A stretch of DNA of 13,009 nt from DATKCN01 sp035513175 (GTDB lineage: Bacteria; Chloroflexota; Chloroflexia; Thermomicrobiales; CFX8). Location: the NCBI GenBank assembly GCA_035513175.1, contig DATKCN010000167.1, positions 1-13,009 on the forward strand, given 5' to 3'. The notes under the pieces were generated by a model. The model had not been told where the DNA came from. It saw nothing but the letters and a program-made list of their open reading frames with translations, and ran no database searches. Position numbers and translations under genes: made by a program. This document shows, one piece after another, positions 5,538 to 12,959 of the stretch. Numbering within the stretch: position 1 is the first letter of the stretch; each line of letters begins with the position of its first letter.

Positions 5538-6593
5538 TCAGCGGGCGAGGATGCCGGGGCAGGCGCGGGTGAACTCGCTCACGAGGCGGACGGTGTGCTC
5601 GAAATCGTCGAGGCGCATCAGGGCGTAGGGGGAGTGGAAGTAGCGCACGGGCAACGAGACGACGGCGGTCAGCACGCCGCCCCGGCTGCGCTGGATGGCT
5701 CCGGCGTTGGTGCCGCCGCCGGTGGGCAGGCGGTATTGCCAGGGGATCAGGTGCTCCTCGGCCAGCTCGCTGATGGCGCGCACGGCGCGGGTGTTGGCGA
5801 GCATGGTGTTGTCCATGACGACCAGCGCCGGGCCGCCGCCGAACTGGGTGGGCTGGCGGCGTCGCTCGATGCCGGGGTAGTCAGCGGCGACGGTCGTCTC
5901 CAGCACGAGCGCGATGTCTGGCTCGATCTGCCAGGCGGCCGTGCCCGCGCCACGCAGCCCGACCTCCTCCTGCACCGAGAAGCAGGCCACGAGGTTGACG
6001 TCGAGCGGCTGGTTGGCGAGGGCTTCGAGGGTTTTCACGATCACGGCGCAACCGGCGCGGTCGTCGAGGGCGCGAGCCATGATGGTGTTGTCGTTGAGCT
6101 GCTCGAAGGGATAGGCGATCACGAGCGGCGAGCCGACGCGGATGCCCACCTTCGCGACCTCCTCGGCGCTGGACACGCCGACGTCGATGAACATGGTCTC
6201 GAAGGTGTAGGGCTTGTCGCGGTCCTCGGGGCGCAGGATGTGGGGCGGGGGCATGCCGATGTAGCCCTTGACGAAGGCGCCGTGGTCGGTCTGGATGGTG
6301 ACGGCGTGCGACGGAACGATGCGGGGGTCCCAGCCGCTGGTCTGGGTGAAGCGCAGGAAGCCGCCCTCCTCGATGTAGCTGACGATGAAGCCGATCTCGT
6401 CAGTGTGAGCGTCGAGCATGAGGGTCACGTCGCTGTTGCCGCGCCGGGTGGCAATGAGATTGCCGAGGGTGTCGACGCGCATCTCGTCGACGTAGGGCTC
6501 AATGAGGCCCTTGAGCGTCTCGGCGACCTCCTCCTCGAAGCCGGAGGGGCCGAAGACATCGGTCAAGGTTTTGAGCAGCGCGACGGTTTCCAC
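5538..6593 (-). CDS. M42-family metallo-aminopeptidase (TET/FrvX-like)
   Basis: A 351-residue protein from a GTG at 6593. A longer frame from ATG 6665 exists but would overlap the upstream MOSC gene and add an atypical N-terminus. The GTG follows a purine-rich GGAAGAGAG stretch and gives the family's usual length. The co-catalytic metal site is recognisable (numbered from the GTG): His63 and Asp65 in DAHTDEIGF; Asp177/Asp178 in ARALDDRAGC; Glu209 (general base) and Glu210 in SVQEEVGLRGA; Glu232 in VLETTVAADYPG; and His320 in RYFHSPYAL. PSGFEEEV near the start is also typical. M42 enzymes are cytosolic, often dodecameric (TET) peptidases that trim N-terminal residues from peptides; some relatives were annotated as endoglucanases. 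It follows the MOSC gene by 46 bp on the same strand and is probably cotranscribed with it. Confidence 0.93.
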   Translation of the reverse strand: METVALLKTLTDVFGPSGFEEEVAETLKGLIEPYVDEMRVDTLGNLIATRRGNSDVTLMLDAHTDEIGFIVSYIEEGGFLRFTQTSGWDPRIVPSHAVTIQTDHGAFVKGYIGMPPPHILRPEDRDKPYTFETMFIDVGVSSAEEVAKVGIRVGSPLVIAYPFEQLNDNTIMARALDDRAGCAVIVKTLEALANQPLDVNLVACFSVQEEVGLRGAGTAAWQIEPDIALVLETTVAADYPGIERRRQPTQFGGGPALVVMDNTMLANTRAVRAISELAEEHLIPWQYRLPTGGGTNAGAIQRSRGGVLTAVVSLPVRYFHSPYALMRLDDFEHTVRLVSEFTRACPGILAR

Positions 6594-6639
6594 AACGTCT
6601 CTCTTCCATAGAAGAACAGCAGCGGCGCAGCGGGCGCCG

Positions 6640-7143
6640 TCAGGCCTGGCGCACGCTGTCGCCAACCGCGATCCGGCCGCCGGTCAGGATGCGGGCGCGC
6701 AGCCCGCCGCTGCGGGCCAGGCCGCGCAGGGGGCCGGGGCGGGTCAGCTCTTCGAGATGGTTGCAGGGCGGACAGAGGCGGACCCCTTCACATTCGACCT
6801 CGCCGACGAAGAAGCGCGTGCCGACGAGGGGTTGCAGGCGGACGCCGCTGGTGACGAGGTTGCGGCGGCACTCGTGCGGCGCGAGGGCAACGCCTTTGCC
6901 CGCGAGCTGTTCCAGGTCCTCCTGCTCGATCAGGGTCAGCTCGCGGCCGTCGCTGCCGTCGGAGTAGAAGCCGGTCCCGAGCGCGTAGCGGTCCCCTTCG
7001 AGCCCTGTGCCGGCGATGGCGTGGACGGATTGCAGCGGGATCATCGGCTGTCCGGCGGCGGTCGTGATGAAGATGCCGTCAATGCGGCCGGTCGTTGTGT
7101 CGGGCGCGGATGCGGTGGAGTCGAGCAGTCGTGGCGCGGTCAT
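6640..7143 (-). CDS. MOSC-domain protein (molybdenum-cofactor sulfurase C-terminal-like)
   Basis: A 167-residue stand-alone MOSC domain. I chose the ATG at 7143 because GGAG lies 6 nt before it; two further in-frame ATGs upstream would add a low-complexity leader. Recognisable elements are GLEGDRYALGTGFY (47-60), ELTLIEQEDLEQL (68-80), CRRNLVTSGVRL (92-103), GTRFFVGEVECEG (108-120) and LCPPCNHLEE (123-132), with Cys124 and Cys127. The conserved cysteine of this family is thought to carry sulfur or take part in Moco-linked chemistry, as in YiiM/YcbX-type proteins that detoxify N-hydroxylated compounds. No molybdoenzyme is nearby, so the substrate is open. It is the first gene of a probable MOSC-M42 unit and diverges from the flippase-like gene across 146 bp. 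Confidence 0.88.
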   Translation of the reverse strand: MTAPRLLDSTASAPDTTTGRIDGIFITTAAGQPMIPLQSVHAIAGTGLEGDRYALGTGFYSDGSDGRELTLIEQEDLEQLAGKGVALAPHECRRNLVTSGVRLQPLVGTRFFVGEVECEGVRLCPPCNHLEELTRPGPLRGLARSGGLRARILTGGRIAVGDSVRQA

Positions 7144-7233
7144 GTGGGTCTCCAGTTCAGGCGCAACGGTCGATGCGGTTGCCATCGTACCCGCATGGGC
7201 GCGGGAGGGGAAGGGGACCGCATCCCTCGGCCC

Positions 7234-7247
7234 TACCACAACTGGTA
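7234..7247. promoter_or_regulatory. Small dyad in the divergent MOSC/flippase spacer
   Basis: TACCA and TGGTA are separated by 4 bp in the 146-bp region between the divergent MOSC and flippase-like genes. It could be an operator, but the half-sites are only 5 bp and may be chance. Confidence 0.2.
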
Positions 7248-7289
7248 TCCTTCGCGGCTGTGCCTGCTGGCTTGCGGGCTGCGTGAATC

Positions 7290-8321
7290 ATGACACCCAG
7301 CCGCCTACTGCCTGGTCTGGAGATTCCTGACACTATGCGCTCATGGCGCGTCTGGCTCGGCTTCGCCATCAGCTTCGTCTTCCTCTATATCGCCTTCCGC
7401 GAACAGGATTTCGCGGAAATATGGGAGTCGTTGCGGGCGGCGGAATACCGATGGCTGATCCCGGCCATGGGGGCGTACTTTCTGGGCGTATCAGTCCGCG
7501 CCGTGCGCTGGCACCTCCTGTTGCGGACGGTGCAGGATGTCTCGGCACGCCGACTCTTTCCGATCGTGGTCATCGGCTACATGGCGAACAACATCCTGCC
7601 GTTGCGGGCGGGGGAGCTGGTGCGTTCCTACGCGCTCTCGGCCCGCTTCCAGGTGCGCAAGAGCGCGTCGCTGGCGACGATCGCAATCGAGCGCATCTTC
7701 GACGGGCTGACGATGCTGGGCTTCCTGCTGGTGGCTTCGCTGACAATCGCGCTGACGACGAACCTGCGCAACGTGGCGCTGGCGGCGACGGCACTGTTCG
7801 TCGCGCTCAGCGTCGTGTTGTTCGGCTTCGTGCTGATTCCCGCCATGCGCCACCGCTCGATCGACCTGGCGCTGCGCCTGCTGCCGGTCAGGATCGGGGA
7901 GCGGGTGGAGCAGATGGCCCACTCGTTCTTCGAGGGGCTGGGCATCCTGCGCCGCAAGCAGGACCTGCTGAACGTGCTGCTGACGTCGATCCTGGCCTGG
8001 CTGTGCGAGGCGACGATGTACCTGCTGATCGCGCACGGCTTCAGCCTGGGCATCTCGCCGGCGGCGATTCTGCTCGTGACGGCGGTGGCCAACCTGGCGA
8101 CGATCATCCCCAGCTCGCCGGGCTATGTCGGGCCGTTCGAGGCGGCGGTGGTGTCGGTGCTGGCCGGGACGCTGGGGCTCAGCCGCGAGCTGGCGCTGTC
8201 GTACGCGGTGGTGGTGCATGCGGCGCTGTACGTGCCGGTGACGCTGCTGGGGGTGTTGTTCTGGTGGCGCGAGAGCTTCTCCTGGCGCGACGTGCGCCGG
8301 GCGGAAGAGCTGGCGAGCTGA
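7290..8321 (+). CDS. Flippase-like integral membrane protein (lysylphosphatidylglycerol synthase TM / UPF0104 family)
   Basis: A 343-residue polytopic membrane protein. Hydrophobic segments lie at about 21-36, 55-70, 138-157, 162-184, 226-247, 258-275, 283-296 and 301-325. The family motifs are NNILPLRAGELVR (100-112), IAIERIFDG (131-139) and PSSPGYVGPFE (274-284). The same fold forms the flippase half of MprF and the archaeal AglD-type proteins, and is thought to move lipids or lipid-linked intermediates across the membrane. The synthetase half of MprF is absent. An internal ATG at 7335 is an alternative start; neither start has a strong ribosome site, though GGAG lies 12 nt before the second. 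The uppP-like gene starts 3 nt after its stop, so the two are almost certainly cotranscribed and coupled. Confidence 0.88.
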   Translation: MTPSRLLPGLEIPDTMRSWRVWLGFAISFVFLYIAFREQDFAEIWESLRAAEYRWLIPAMGAYFLGVSVRAVRWHLLLRTVQDVSARRLFPIVVIGYMANNILPLRAGELVRSYALSARFQVRKSASLATIAIERIFDGLTMLGFLLVASLTIALTTNLRNVALAATALFVALSVVLFGFVLIPAMRHRSIDLALRLLPVRIGERVEQMAHSFFEGLGILRRKQDLLNVLLTSILAWLCEATMYLLIAHGFSLGISPAAILLVTAVANLATIIPSSPGYVGPFEAAVVSVLAGTLGLSRELALSYAVVVHAALYVPVTLLGVLFWWRESFSWRDVRRAEELAS

Positions 8322-8324
8322 CGC

Positions 8325-9185
8325 GTGGGCGACATTGCGCGCGCGATCGTGCTCGGCATCGTGCAGGGGCTCACCGAGTTTCTGCCCATCTCGTCCTCCG
8401 CGCATCTGATCGTCGTGCCGTGGCTGTTCGGCTGGGAACCGTTCGGGCTGGCGTTCGACGTGGCGACGCACCTGGGCACGCTGGCGGCGGTGCTGGTCTA
8501 TTTCCGGCGCGACCTGCTGGCGATCGCGCGTGGCACGCTGCGGGGGTTGCCGGCGATGCGGCGGCGGCGGATGCCGGAAGACCACGCGGGGCGCCTGGGG
8601 GTGTACATCATCATCGGGTCGATCCCGGCGGCCGGCGCCGGGCTGCTGATCGAAGGCTACATCGACCAGCTCTTTCACACCGAGCCGCTGTCACGCTGGG
8701 CGCTGGCCGTGCTGGCGGTCATGCTGATCGCGGTCGGGTTGCTGCTGGGGGCGGCGGACCGCTACGGGCGGCGACGTTCGGGCCGCGAATTCGAGCAGAT
8801 CGGGTTGCGGGACGCGCTGCTGATCGGCGCGGCGCAGGCGACGGCGCTGTTCCCAGGGGTGTCGCGCTCCGGCAGCACGATCATCGCCGGGCTGTTCAGT
8901 GGGCTGAGCCGTCCGGTGGCGGCGCGTTTCTCGTTCATCCTCGGGATTCCGGTCGTGTTCGGAGCGGGTATGCGGGAACTGTCCCGGCTGGCGCGGGACG
9001 GGATAGCGGCGGACGAGCGGACGATTTTCGCGGTTGGGGTCGTGACGGCGGGCGCGGTTGGCTACCTGGCGATCGCCGGGCTGCTGCGCTTCCTGCAACG
9101 CAGCTCGACCGACGTGTTCGTGCTGTACCGGGTGTGCGTTGGCGTCGGGCTGCTGACGCTGCTGGCGGCGGGGTTTCGGGCGTAA
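8325..9185 (+). CDS. uppP: Undecaprenyl-diphosphatase UppP (BacA family)
   Basis: A 286-residue polytopic membrane enzyme that dephosphorylates undecaprenyl pyrophosphate to the monophosphate carrier used in peptidoglycan and other envelope glycan synthesis. Overexpression of homologues gives bacitracin resistance. Both family signatures are intact: QGLTEFLPISSSAHL (14-28, Glu18, Ser23-25, His27) and PGVSRSGST (177-185, Arg181). Further typical segments are FDVATHLGTLAAV (44-56) and FSFILGIPVVFGAG. The length is near the usual 265-290. It starts at a GTG only 3 nt after the stop of the flippase-like gene, with no strong ribosome site of its own, which implies translational coupling. It converges with the lipoprotein gene, with a hairpin between. 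Confidence 0.96.
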   Translation: MGDIARAIVLGIVQGLTEFLPISSSAHLIVVPWLFGWEPFGLAFDVATHLGTLAAVLVYFRRDLLAIARGTLRGLPAMRRRRMPEDHAGRLGVYIIIGSIPAAGAGLLIEGYIDQLFHTEPLSRWALAVLAVMLIAVGLLLGAADRYGRRRSGREFEQIGLRDALLIGAAQATALFPGVSRSGSTIIAGLFSGLSRPVAARFSFILGIPVVFGAGMRELSRLARDGIAADERTIFAVGVVTAGAVGYLAIAGLLRFLQRSSTDVFVLYRVCVGVGLLTLLAAGFRA

Positions 9186-9260
9186 CGCGGCGCCACCGAG
9201 GCAGCGAAACGGTCGCGGACGCCGCGCGGGGACGGGCAACCCGCACCGCGGTCCCGATCG

Positions 9261-9281
9261 GGGAGGGTTCGCAACCCTCCC
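9261..9281. terminator. Perfect 9-bp hairpin between convergent genes, likely bidirectional terminator
   Basis: GGGAGGGTT (9261-9269) pairs perfectly with AACCCTCCC (9273-9281) around a 3-nt loop. It lies 76 nt after the uppP stop and 14 nt after the lipoprotein stop on the other strand. Neither side has a T-tract, so the terminator assignment rests on the stem and the convergent position. Confidence 0.55.
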
Positions 9282-9294
9282 TGATGATGGATCG

Positions 9295-10227
9295 TTACGG
9301 TCGCGGCAACTGCCGGGTGTCGTCGTTCGGGTCGGTTGCCGGATCAGGATCGACACGCGGCTCAGGCTCGACAGGCGGCAGGATTTCGCCCGTGCCGGTA
9401 ACGACCGGCTCACTGGCCGGCATCCCGGAGTACGGATCCGCCGGGGCCACGCCGGGCGCTGGCGCGGCGCCGAGGGGCGCGGGCTGGCGTCGGCGCTGCA
9501 TCAGGAAGAATGCGGCCAGACCGGCGAGCACGAGCGCGGCGATTACAGCGATGATGACGATCATGCTGGAGCCGCCGCCCGCGCCGGCCGCCTCGGAGAC
9601 GGCGGTGAGGGTGGTCGTGCCGGTGATCGGCAGGTCCCACTGCACCTGGTTGTCGCCGACCCTGGTTCCGTTGGTCTCGGTCACCTCGCCGGGCATCGTC
9701 ACGACGTAGATGAAGGAGAAGAGCTCGCTCGGGTCCATGCCGAGGTCGTCCGCCTCGCCCTCCTGGTCTTCGAAGACGTCAGTGCTGTTCACGGTCAGAT
9801 CCAGGCGATAGGTGTCGCCGTCCCTGACGATCGAGCCGGAGAAGGTGTCGACCGAATCCGCCTCGGGGTCGGAATCGGCGAATATCTCGTTCAGGGCGGC
9901 GCCGACATCGCTCGAATCGTCGACCTGCTTGCTGACGCGCCAGCCGACGTGCTCGTCGGTGTCAATGCGCTCGAAGTCGAGACCCGCCTCGCGCGCCTCG
10001 GCCTCGACCTCTTCGGTGTCCTCGAACGGATCGGTCTCCTCGCCGCCCATGGCCGCCAGCTGATCGAGCCCCTCGCGCTCAATCGTCGTCTGCAGCGCGT
10101 GGAGGGCGCTGAGGTCGTCCTCGAACGCGCTCTCAATCCTGATCTCAATACAGCCGCCGAGCAGCACGGCCAGCAGGAGCGTCGCGCCGATGATGCGTGG
10201 CGCGCGCCAGCGCGGTATGCGGTTCAT
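9295..10227 (-). CDS. LppM-like (DUF3153-type) lipoprotein with C-terminal TM and Pro-rich tail
   Basis: A 310-residue protein starting at the ATG at 10227 after a GGGGGG ribosome site 5 nt upstream. The N-terminus has a basic stretch, a hydrophobic core (about 13-23) and a lipobox ending LLGGC, with Cys26 as the lipidation site. Residues 27-215 form an acidic extracytoplasmic domain (GWRVSKQVDD, TFSGSIVRDGDTYRLDL, FSFIYVVTMPGEV, VQWDLPI) resembling the LppM domain. A single membrane helix follows (221-243), then QRRR and a Pro/Ala/Asp-rich tail (248-310) likely to be cytoplasmic. LppM-type proteins are envelope proteins of unclear molecular function. The gene stands alone: the next gene upstream is 214 bp away behind a repeat hairpin. 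The family call is by pattern; the signal, lipobox and TM are clear. Confidence 0.78.
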   Translation of the reverse strand: MNRIPRWRAPRIIGATLLLAVLLGGCIEIRIESAFEDDLSALHALQTTIEREGLDQLAAMGGEETDPFEDTEEVEAEAREAGLDFERIDTDEHVGWRVSKQVDDSSDVGAALNEIFADSDPEADSVDTFSGSIVRDGDTYRLDLTVNSTDVFEDQEGEADDLGMDPSELFSFIYVVTMPGEVTETNGTRVGDNQVQWDLPITGTTTLTAVSEAAGAGGGSSMIVIIAVIAALVLAGLAAFFLMQRRRQPAPLGAAPAPGVAPADPYSGMPASEPVVTGTGEILPPVEPEPRVDPDPATDPNDDTRQLPRP

Positions 10228-10304
10228 CCGAACCCCCCTTTATGAATGCGGCCACGCGCGCACGACGTGTCGCCGCTGTCTGACTTGGAAACTGTCCGAC
10301 ACAG

Positions 10305-10334
10305 AGCCTAGCATGATTGCCGAGGCGCGGGCAA
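10305..10334 (-). promoter_or_regulatory. Possible extended -10 promoter for the LppM-like gene
   Basis: On the minus strand TTGCCC (10329-10334) and TAGGCT (10305-10310) are 18 bp apart. A TGC directly precedes the latter, giving an extended -10 pattern. It lies about 78 nt before the lipoprotein start. Each box matches only 3 of 6 consensus positions. Confidence 0.22.
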
Positions 10335-10363
10335 TCGCAGAGGGCGGGGACCTGATGGGAGAC

Positions 10364-10414
10364 CTCACCCCAACCCCTCTCCTCCCAGGAGAGGGGCTTG
10401 TGTGTGGGGGTGAG
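10364..10414. repeat. Two-tier palindromic intergenic repeat (CCTCTCCT...AGGAGAGG type)
   Basis: An inner perfect 10-bp stem (CCCCTCTCCT 10374-10383, AGGAGAGGGG 10387-10396, 3-nt loop) sits inside an outer perfect 8-bp stem (CTCACCCC 10364-10371, GGGGTGAG 10407-10414). This matches a dispersed repeat I know from Chloroflexota and other genomes (CTCACCCC...CCCTCTCC...). It begins 28 nt downstream of the class I aminotransferase stop and may also act as a terminator or mRNA-stabilising structure. Confidence 0.6.
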
Positions 10415-10441
10415 TTACGTTGTTTGAGCCCTCAGCCCTGG

Positions 10442-11623
10442 CTACGAGACGCCGACCTTTCGGCGCCCCTGGATGGCTTCCAGCAGGGTCGAGCGGACGC
10501 GGAGCATGCCCTCGGTGAGGGAGTCGCGGTCTGTGGCGAAGGCGACGCGGACGTAGCCCTCGCCGCCGGGGCCGTACTCGGTGCCGGAACGCAGCAGGAC
10601 TCCGCGGTCGCGCAACCTGCTGGTCATCTCGCGGGCGGGGATGTCGGCGTCATATTTAAGGAAGGCGTAGAAGGCGCCCTGCGGTCGGACCCAGGAGATG
10701 CCCTCGGCGCCTTCCAGCAATTCGTCGATCAGGTCGCGGCGGGCGGCGTACTCGAGGCGCATGGCCTCGGTGGGCTCCATCGGGCCGGTGATGGCGGCGA
10801 TGCCTGCCCGCTGCATGGCCCAGTTGACGCCACCGCCGGTGCTGCGGGCGACGCGTGAGACGGCGCCGATCAGGCCGGGACTGGCTGCCACCCAGCCCAT
10901 GCGCCAGCCGGTCATGGCGAAGGTCTTGGAGAAGGAGTTGCAGTACAGCAGGCGGTCGCGGAAGCCCTCGATCTCCATGGTGGAGACGAAGGGGATGTCG
11001 TCGAGGATCAGATGGTCGTAGACCTCGTCGGCCAGCACCAGCAGGTTGAACTCCTGCGCGATCCGGGCCGCGCCTTCCAGCTCCTCGCGGTTGTAGACGA
11101 CGCCGGTGGGGTTGTTGGGGTTGCAAATGATCATCATCTTCGCGTTGGAAGCGCGCGCCGCCTCGCGCAGGGCGTCGAGGTCCAGGTGCCACTCGTTGTC
11201 CAGCGGGACCCAGACGACCTCGGCGCCGTGCAACATGGCGACGTCGCGGTAGGAGGAGAAGGTGGGCTGCGGGACGAGCACGGTGTCGCCGGGGTTGAGG
11301 AAGGCGCCGATGGAGGAATAGAGCGCGCCGCCGCCGCCGTTGGTGACCGTGATGTCGTTCGGGCTCCAGTCGACGCCGTAGCGGCGCTTGAGCAGATTGG
11401 CCAGGGCGGAGAGCAGCTCGGGGTCGCCGTTGCCGGGCGGGTAGTTGGAGTAGCCCTGGCGCACGGCCGCGATCATGGCCTCGCGCACGTGCTCGGGGGT
11501 GCGGAAGTCGGGGTCGCCGGACGAGAGACCGATCGTGCCTTCCGGCACCGGGCCGCCGATGAGCGGCCGCTCGGAGTTCTCCATGACATTCCTGACGAAA
11601 TCGGCTGCCTGAAACGAGGCCAT
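10442..11623 (-). CDS. Class I/II PLP aminotransferase, aspartate-aminotransferase-like
   Basis: A 393-residue fold-type I enzyme. The ATG at 11623 has GGAG 5 nt upstream. Key features are SSGDPDFRTP (34-43, substrate-binding start loop), YPPGNGDPEL (61-70), NGGGGALYSSIGAFLNPGD (95-113, cofactor phosphate), NPNNPTG (168-174) with Asn171, LADEVYDHL (198-206) with Asp199 and Tyr202, SFSKTFAMTGWRMGW (230-244) with Lys233 as the Schiff-base lysine, and YVRVAFAT with Arg359 binding the substrate carboxylate. The family covers aspartate, aromatic and broad-specificity amino-acid transaminases using 2-oxoglutarate. The exact substrate cannot be fixed from sequence and the neighbours give no pathway. 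It is flanked by hairpins on both sides, so it is probably monocistronic. Confidence 0.93.
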   Translation of the reverse strand: MASFQAADFVRNVMENSERPLIGGPVPEGTIGLSSGDPDFRTPEHVREAMIAAVRQGYSNYPPGNGDPELLSALANLLKRRYGVDWSPNDITVTNGGGGALYSSIGAFLNPGDTVLVPQPTFSSYRDVAMLHGAEVVWVPLDNEWHLDLDALREAARASNAKMMIICNPNNPTGVVYNREELEGAARIAQEFNLLVLADEVYDHLILDDIPFVSTMEIEGFRDRLLYCNSFSKTFAMTGWRMGWVAASPGLIGAVSRVARSTGGGVNWAMQRAGIAAITGPMEPTEAMRLEYAARRDLIDELLEGAEGISWVRPQGAFYAFLKYDADIPAREMTSRLRDRGVLLRSGTEYGPGGEGYVRVAFATDRDSLTEGMLRVRSTLLEAIQGRRKVGVS

Positions 11624-11748
11624 TGCTGCTCCCCTGTCTCTCGCGATCGACGCGCGTCCCTGATCTCATTGTCCGCCCATCATCCTACCCGATGGCAGGC
11701 GAGCGCGAAACGGCGAGACCGATTTTCGTCGCGGCAGGCACGAGAGAG

Positions 11749-11774
11749 GGGGAGCGGCACATGCGCCGCTCCCC
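11749..11774. terminator. Perfect 10-bp hairpin, candidate terminator of the cupin gene
   Basis: GGGGAGCGGC (11749-11758) pairs perfectly with GCCGCTCCCC (11765-11774) around a 6-nt loop. It lies in the 277-bp spacer between the bicupin stop (11901) and the aminotransferase start (11623), about 126 nt after the bicupin stop. No T-run is seen, so it might instead be a repeat or an RNA-processing structure. Confidence 0.45.
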
Positions 11775-11900
11775 GGAGAGTCGAGCTTCAGCTACTGCTA
11801 CCGCGGAGCAGCGCGCCACTTCCAGCCGCTGCCGGGGGCGCCGCCCGCGTCCCCGTGACCCACTGCCCGCGTCGCCGCGCCAGGCGATCTCACTGGTCAG

Positions 11901-12914
11901 CTATCGGGTGTATCCGATGCCAATCGTCGCTGCCAGCTCGGCGCCGATGCGTCCCAGCAGCACGTCGTAGCGCTCCGGCCAGGCGCCGGGATGCCACTCG
12001 AAGCGGGCTCGCTCGAACCACTGCACCGTCACGCCATTTGCGTCCTTCATCTCCGCCGAGATCGGGTAGCCGAAGATGGCCAGCCCACCGTACTTGTCCC
12101 AGTAGGCCTGGAAGCCGGAGCAGAGCGACTGCTTGGTCTCAAGGAAGAAGTAGCAATCCATGGATGGCACGACGTACGTGAAGGTGTTGCCTTTCGGGAG
12201 GGTCATGCTGCCGGTCGTCGTGGTCACCTGGCTGGTCGTGTTGCCCGCCCGCACCACGTGGTTGAGGTGCTCCATGTCACTCTCTCCCTTGCGGATCACC
12301 CTCTCGGCATGACCGGCCATGTGGAATGTAAGCTCGCCCTCGATGACGGTGAATGGCAACACGCCACCGTGGGAGTGAGGCGGCGTCCAGGTGCCGGGCG
12401 CGAAGTCGAGCACAGTGTGCACGATCTCATACGGCCCTGTCAGCGGCTGGCCGGGCACGCGGTGCATGTAGCGCGCGACCGGACCCGGCGGCGGGTTCGG
12501 GCTGGGGTCTCCGGCGACCGTCGATAGCGGCGCTCCGGCAGGCAGGACCGCTGTCACGAGCACGGTTGCCGGGGAGCCGGTGTTGTTGCCGGCCTCGTGC
12601 GGGTCATCCGGCAGCTCCGCCCAGGAATCGCCTTTAGAGTAGGTGTCCGAGCCATGCGCGTGGTTGCGCACGATCTCGCCTTCGAGGACGGTGACGAGCA
12701 CCTTGCCACCATGGGTGTGCATCGGCGTCCAGGCGCCCGGCGCGAAGTCGAGCAGGAACTGGACGATGTCGTACGGCCCGGAGATCGGCAAGCCGTCGGT
12801 GCGGCTGATGTGCCGGGTGCTCGGACCTGGGATCACGGTCTGGGCTGCCGTGGTGAGCGGCAGCATGAGCGCGAACAGCGCCACAATGACGAACGACGTC
12901 CTCCAGCGTTTCAT
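11901..12914 (-). CDS. Secreted bicupin with Chloroflexota-type C-terminal domain
   Basis: A 337-residue protein. The ATG at 12914 has a strong GGAGG box 6 nt upstream. Residues 1-24 are a signal peptide (basic MKRWR, hydrophobic core, TTAAQ). Two cupin domains follow and are clear internal duplicates. Domain 1 has FAPGAWTPMHTHGG (57-70) with His66/His68, LEGE (77-80) and His106 in DDPHEAGN. Domain 2 has FAPGTWTPPHSHGG (171-184) with His180/His182, IEGE (191-194) and His219. Both lack the glutamate usual a few residues after HxH, so the metal site is mainly three histidines. Residues 257-326 carry FLETKQSLCSGFQAYW, GGLAIFGYPIS, FERARFEWHP and LLGRIGAEL, a domain typical of Chloroflexota extracellular proteins. 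The ligand or reaction is unknown. The gene stands alone at the right end. Confidence 0.85.
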   Translation of the reverse strand: MKRWRTSFVIVALFALMLPLTTAAQTVIPGPSTRHISRTDGLPISGPYDIVQFLLDFAPGAWTPMHTHGGKVLVTVLEGEIVRNHAHGSDTYSKGDSWAELPDDPHEAGNNTGSPATVLVTAVLPAGAPLSTVAGDPSPNPPPGPVARYMHRVPGQPLTGPYEIVHTVLDFAPGTWTPPHSHGGVLPFTVIEGELTFHMAGHAERVIRKGESDMEHLNHVVRAGNTTSQVTTTTGSMTLPKGNTFTYVVPSMDCYFFLETKQSLCSGFQAYWDKYGGLAIFGYPISAEMKDANGVTVQWFERARFEWHPGAWPERYDVLLGRIGAELAATIGIGYTR

Positions 12915-12940
12915 CGGAGACCTCCCATACTCGTGCGACC

Positions 12941-12959
12941 CACCGGCGCAGCACCGGCG
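12941..12959. repeat. Short direct repeat upstream of the bicupin gene
   Basis: CACCGGCG occurs twice (12941-12948 and 12952-12959), 11 bp apart start to start, 27-45 nt upstream of the bicupin start. A spacing of one helical turn suits a regulator site, but in a GC-rich genome it may be chance. A palindrome built on repeated GGATCC follows near 12982-12993. No gene is visible from 12915 to the window end. Confidence 0.2.

Noticed and set aside
5595..6611. A 338-codon plus-strand frame opposite the M42 gene.
   Set aside because: Antisense shadow (Gly/Val/Asp-rich) of a gene with intact metal-ligand motifs.
6594..6665. Upstream ATG (6665) as the M42 start.
   Set aside because: It would overlap the MOSC gene end by 26 bp and add a non-conserved leader. 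The GTG at 6593 gives the family length.
7343..9709. A 788-codon open frame on the plus strand across the flippase, uppP and part of the lipoprotein region.
   Set aside because: It is an Arg/Gly/Ala-rich shadow of high-GC coding sequence. It crosses three well-supported genes in another frame and has no recognisable domain.
10656..11669. A 337-codon minus-strand frame overlapping the class I aminotransferase.
   Set aside because: Arg-rich shadow frame with no motifs; the aminotransferase frame is clearly the coding one.
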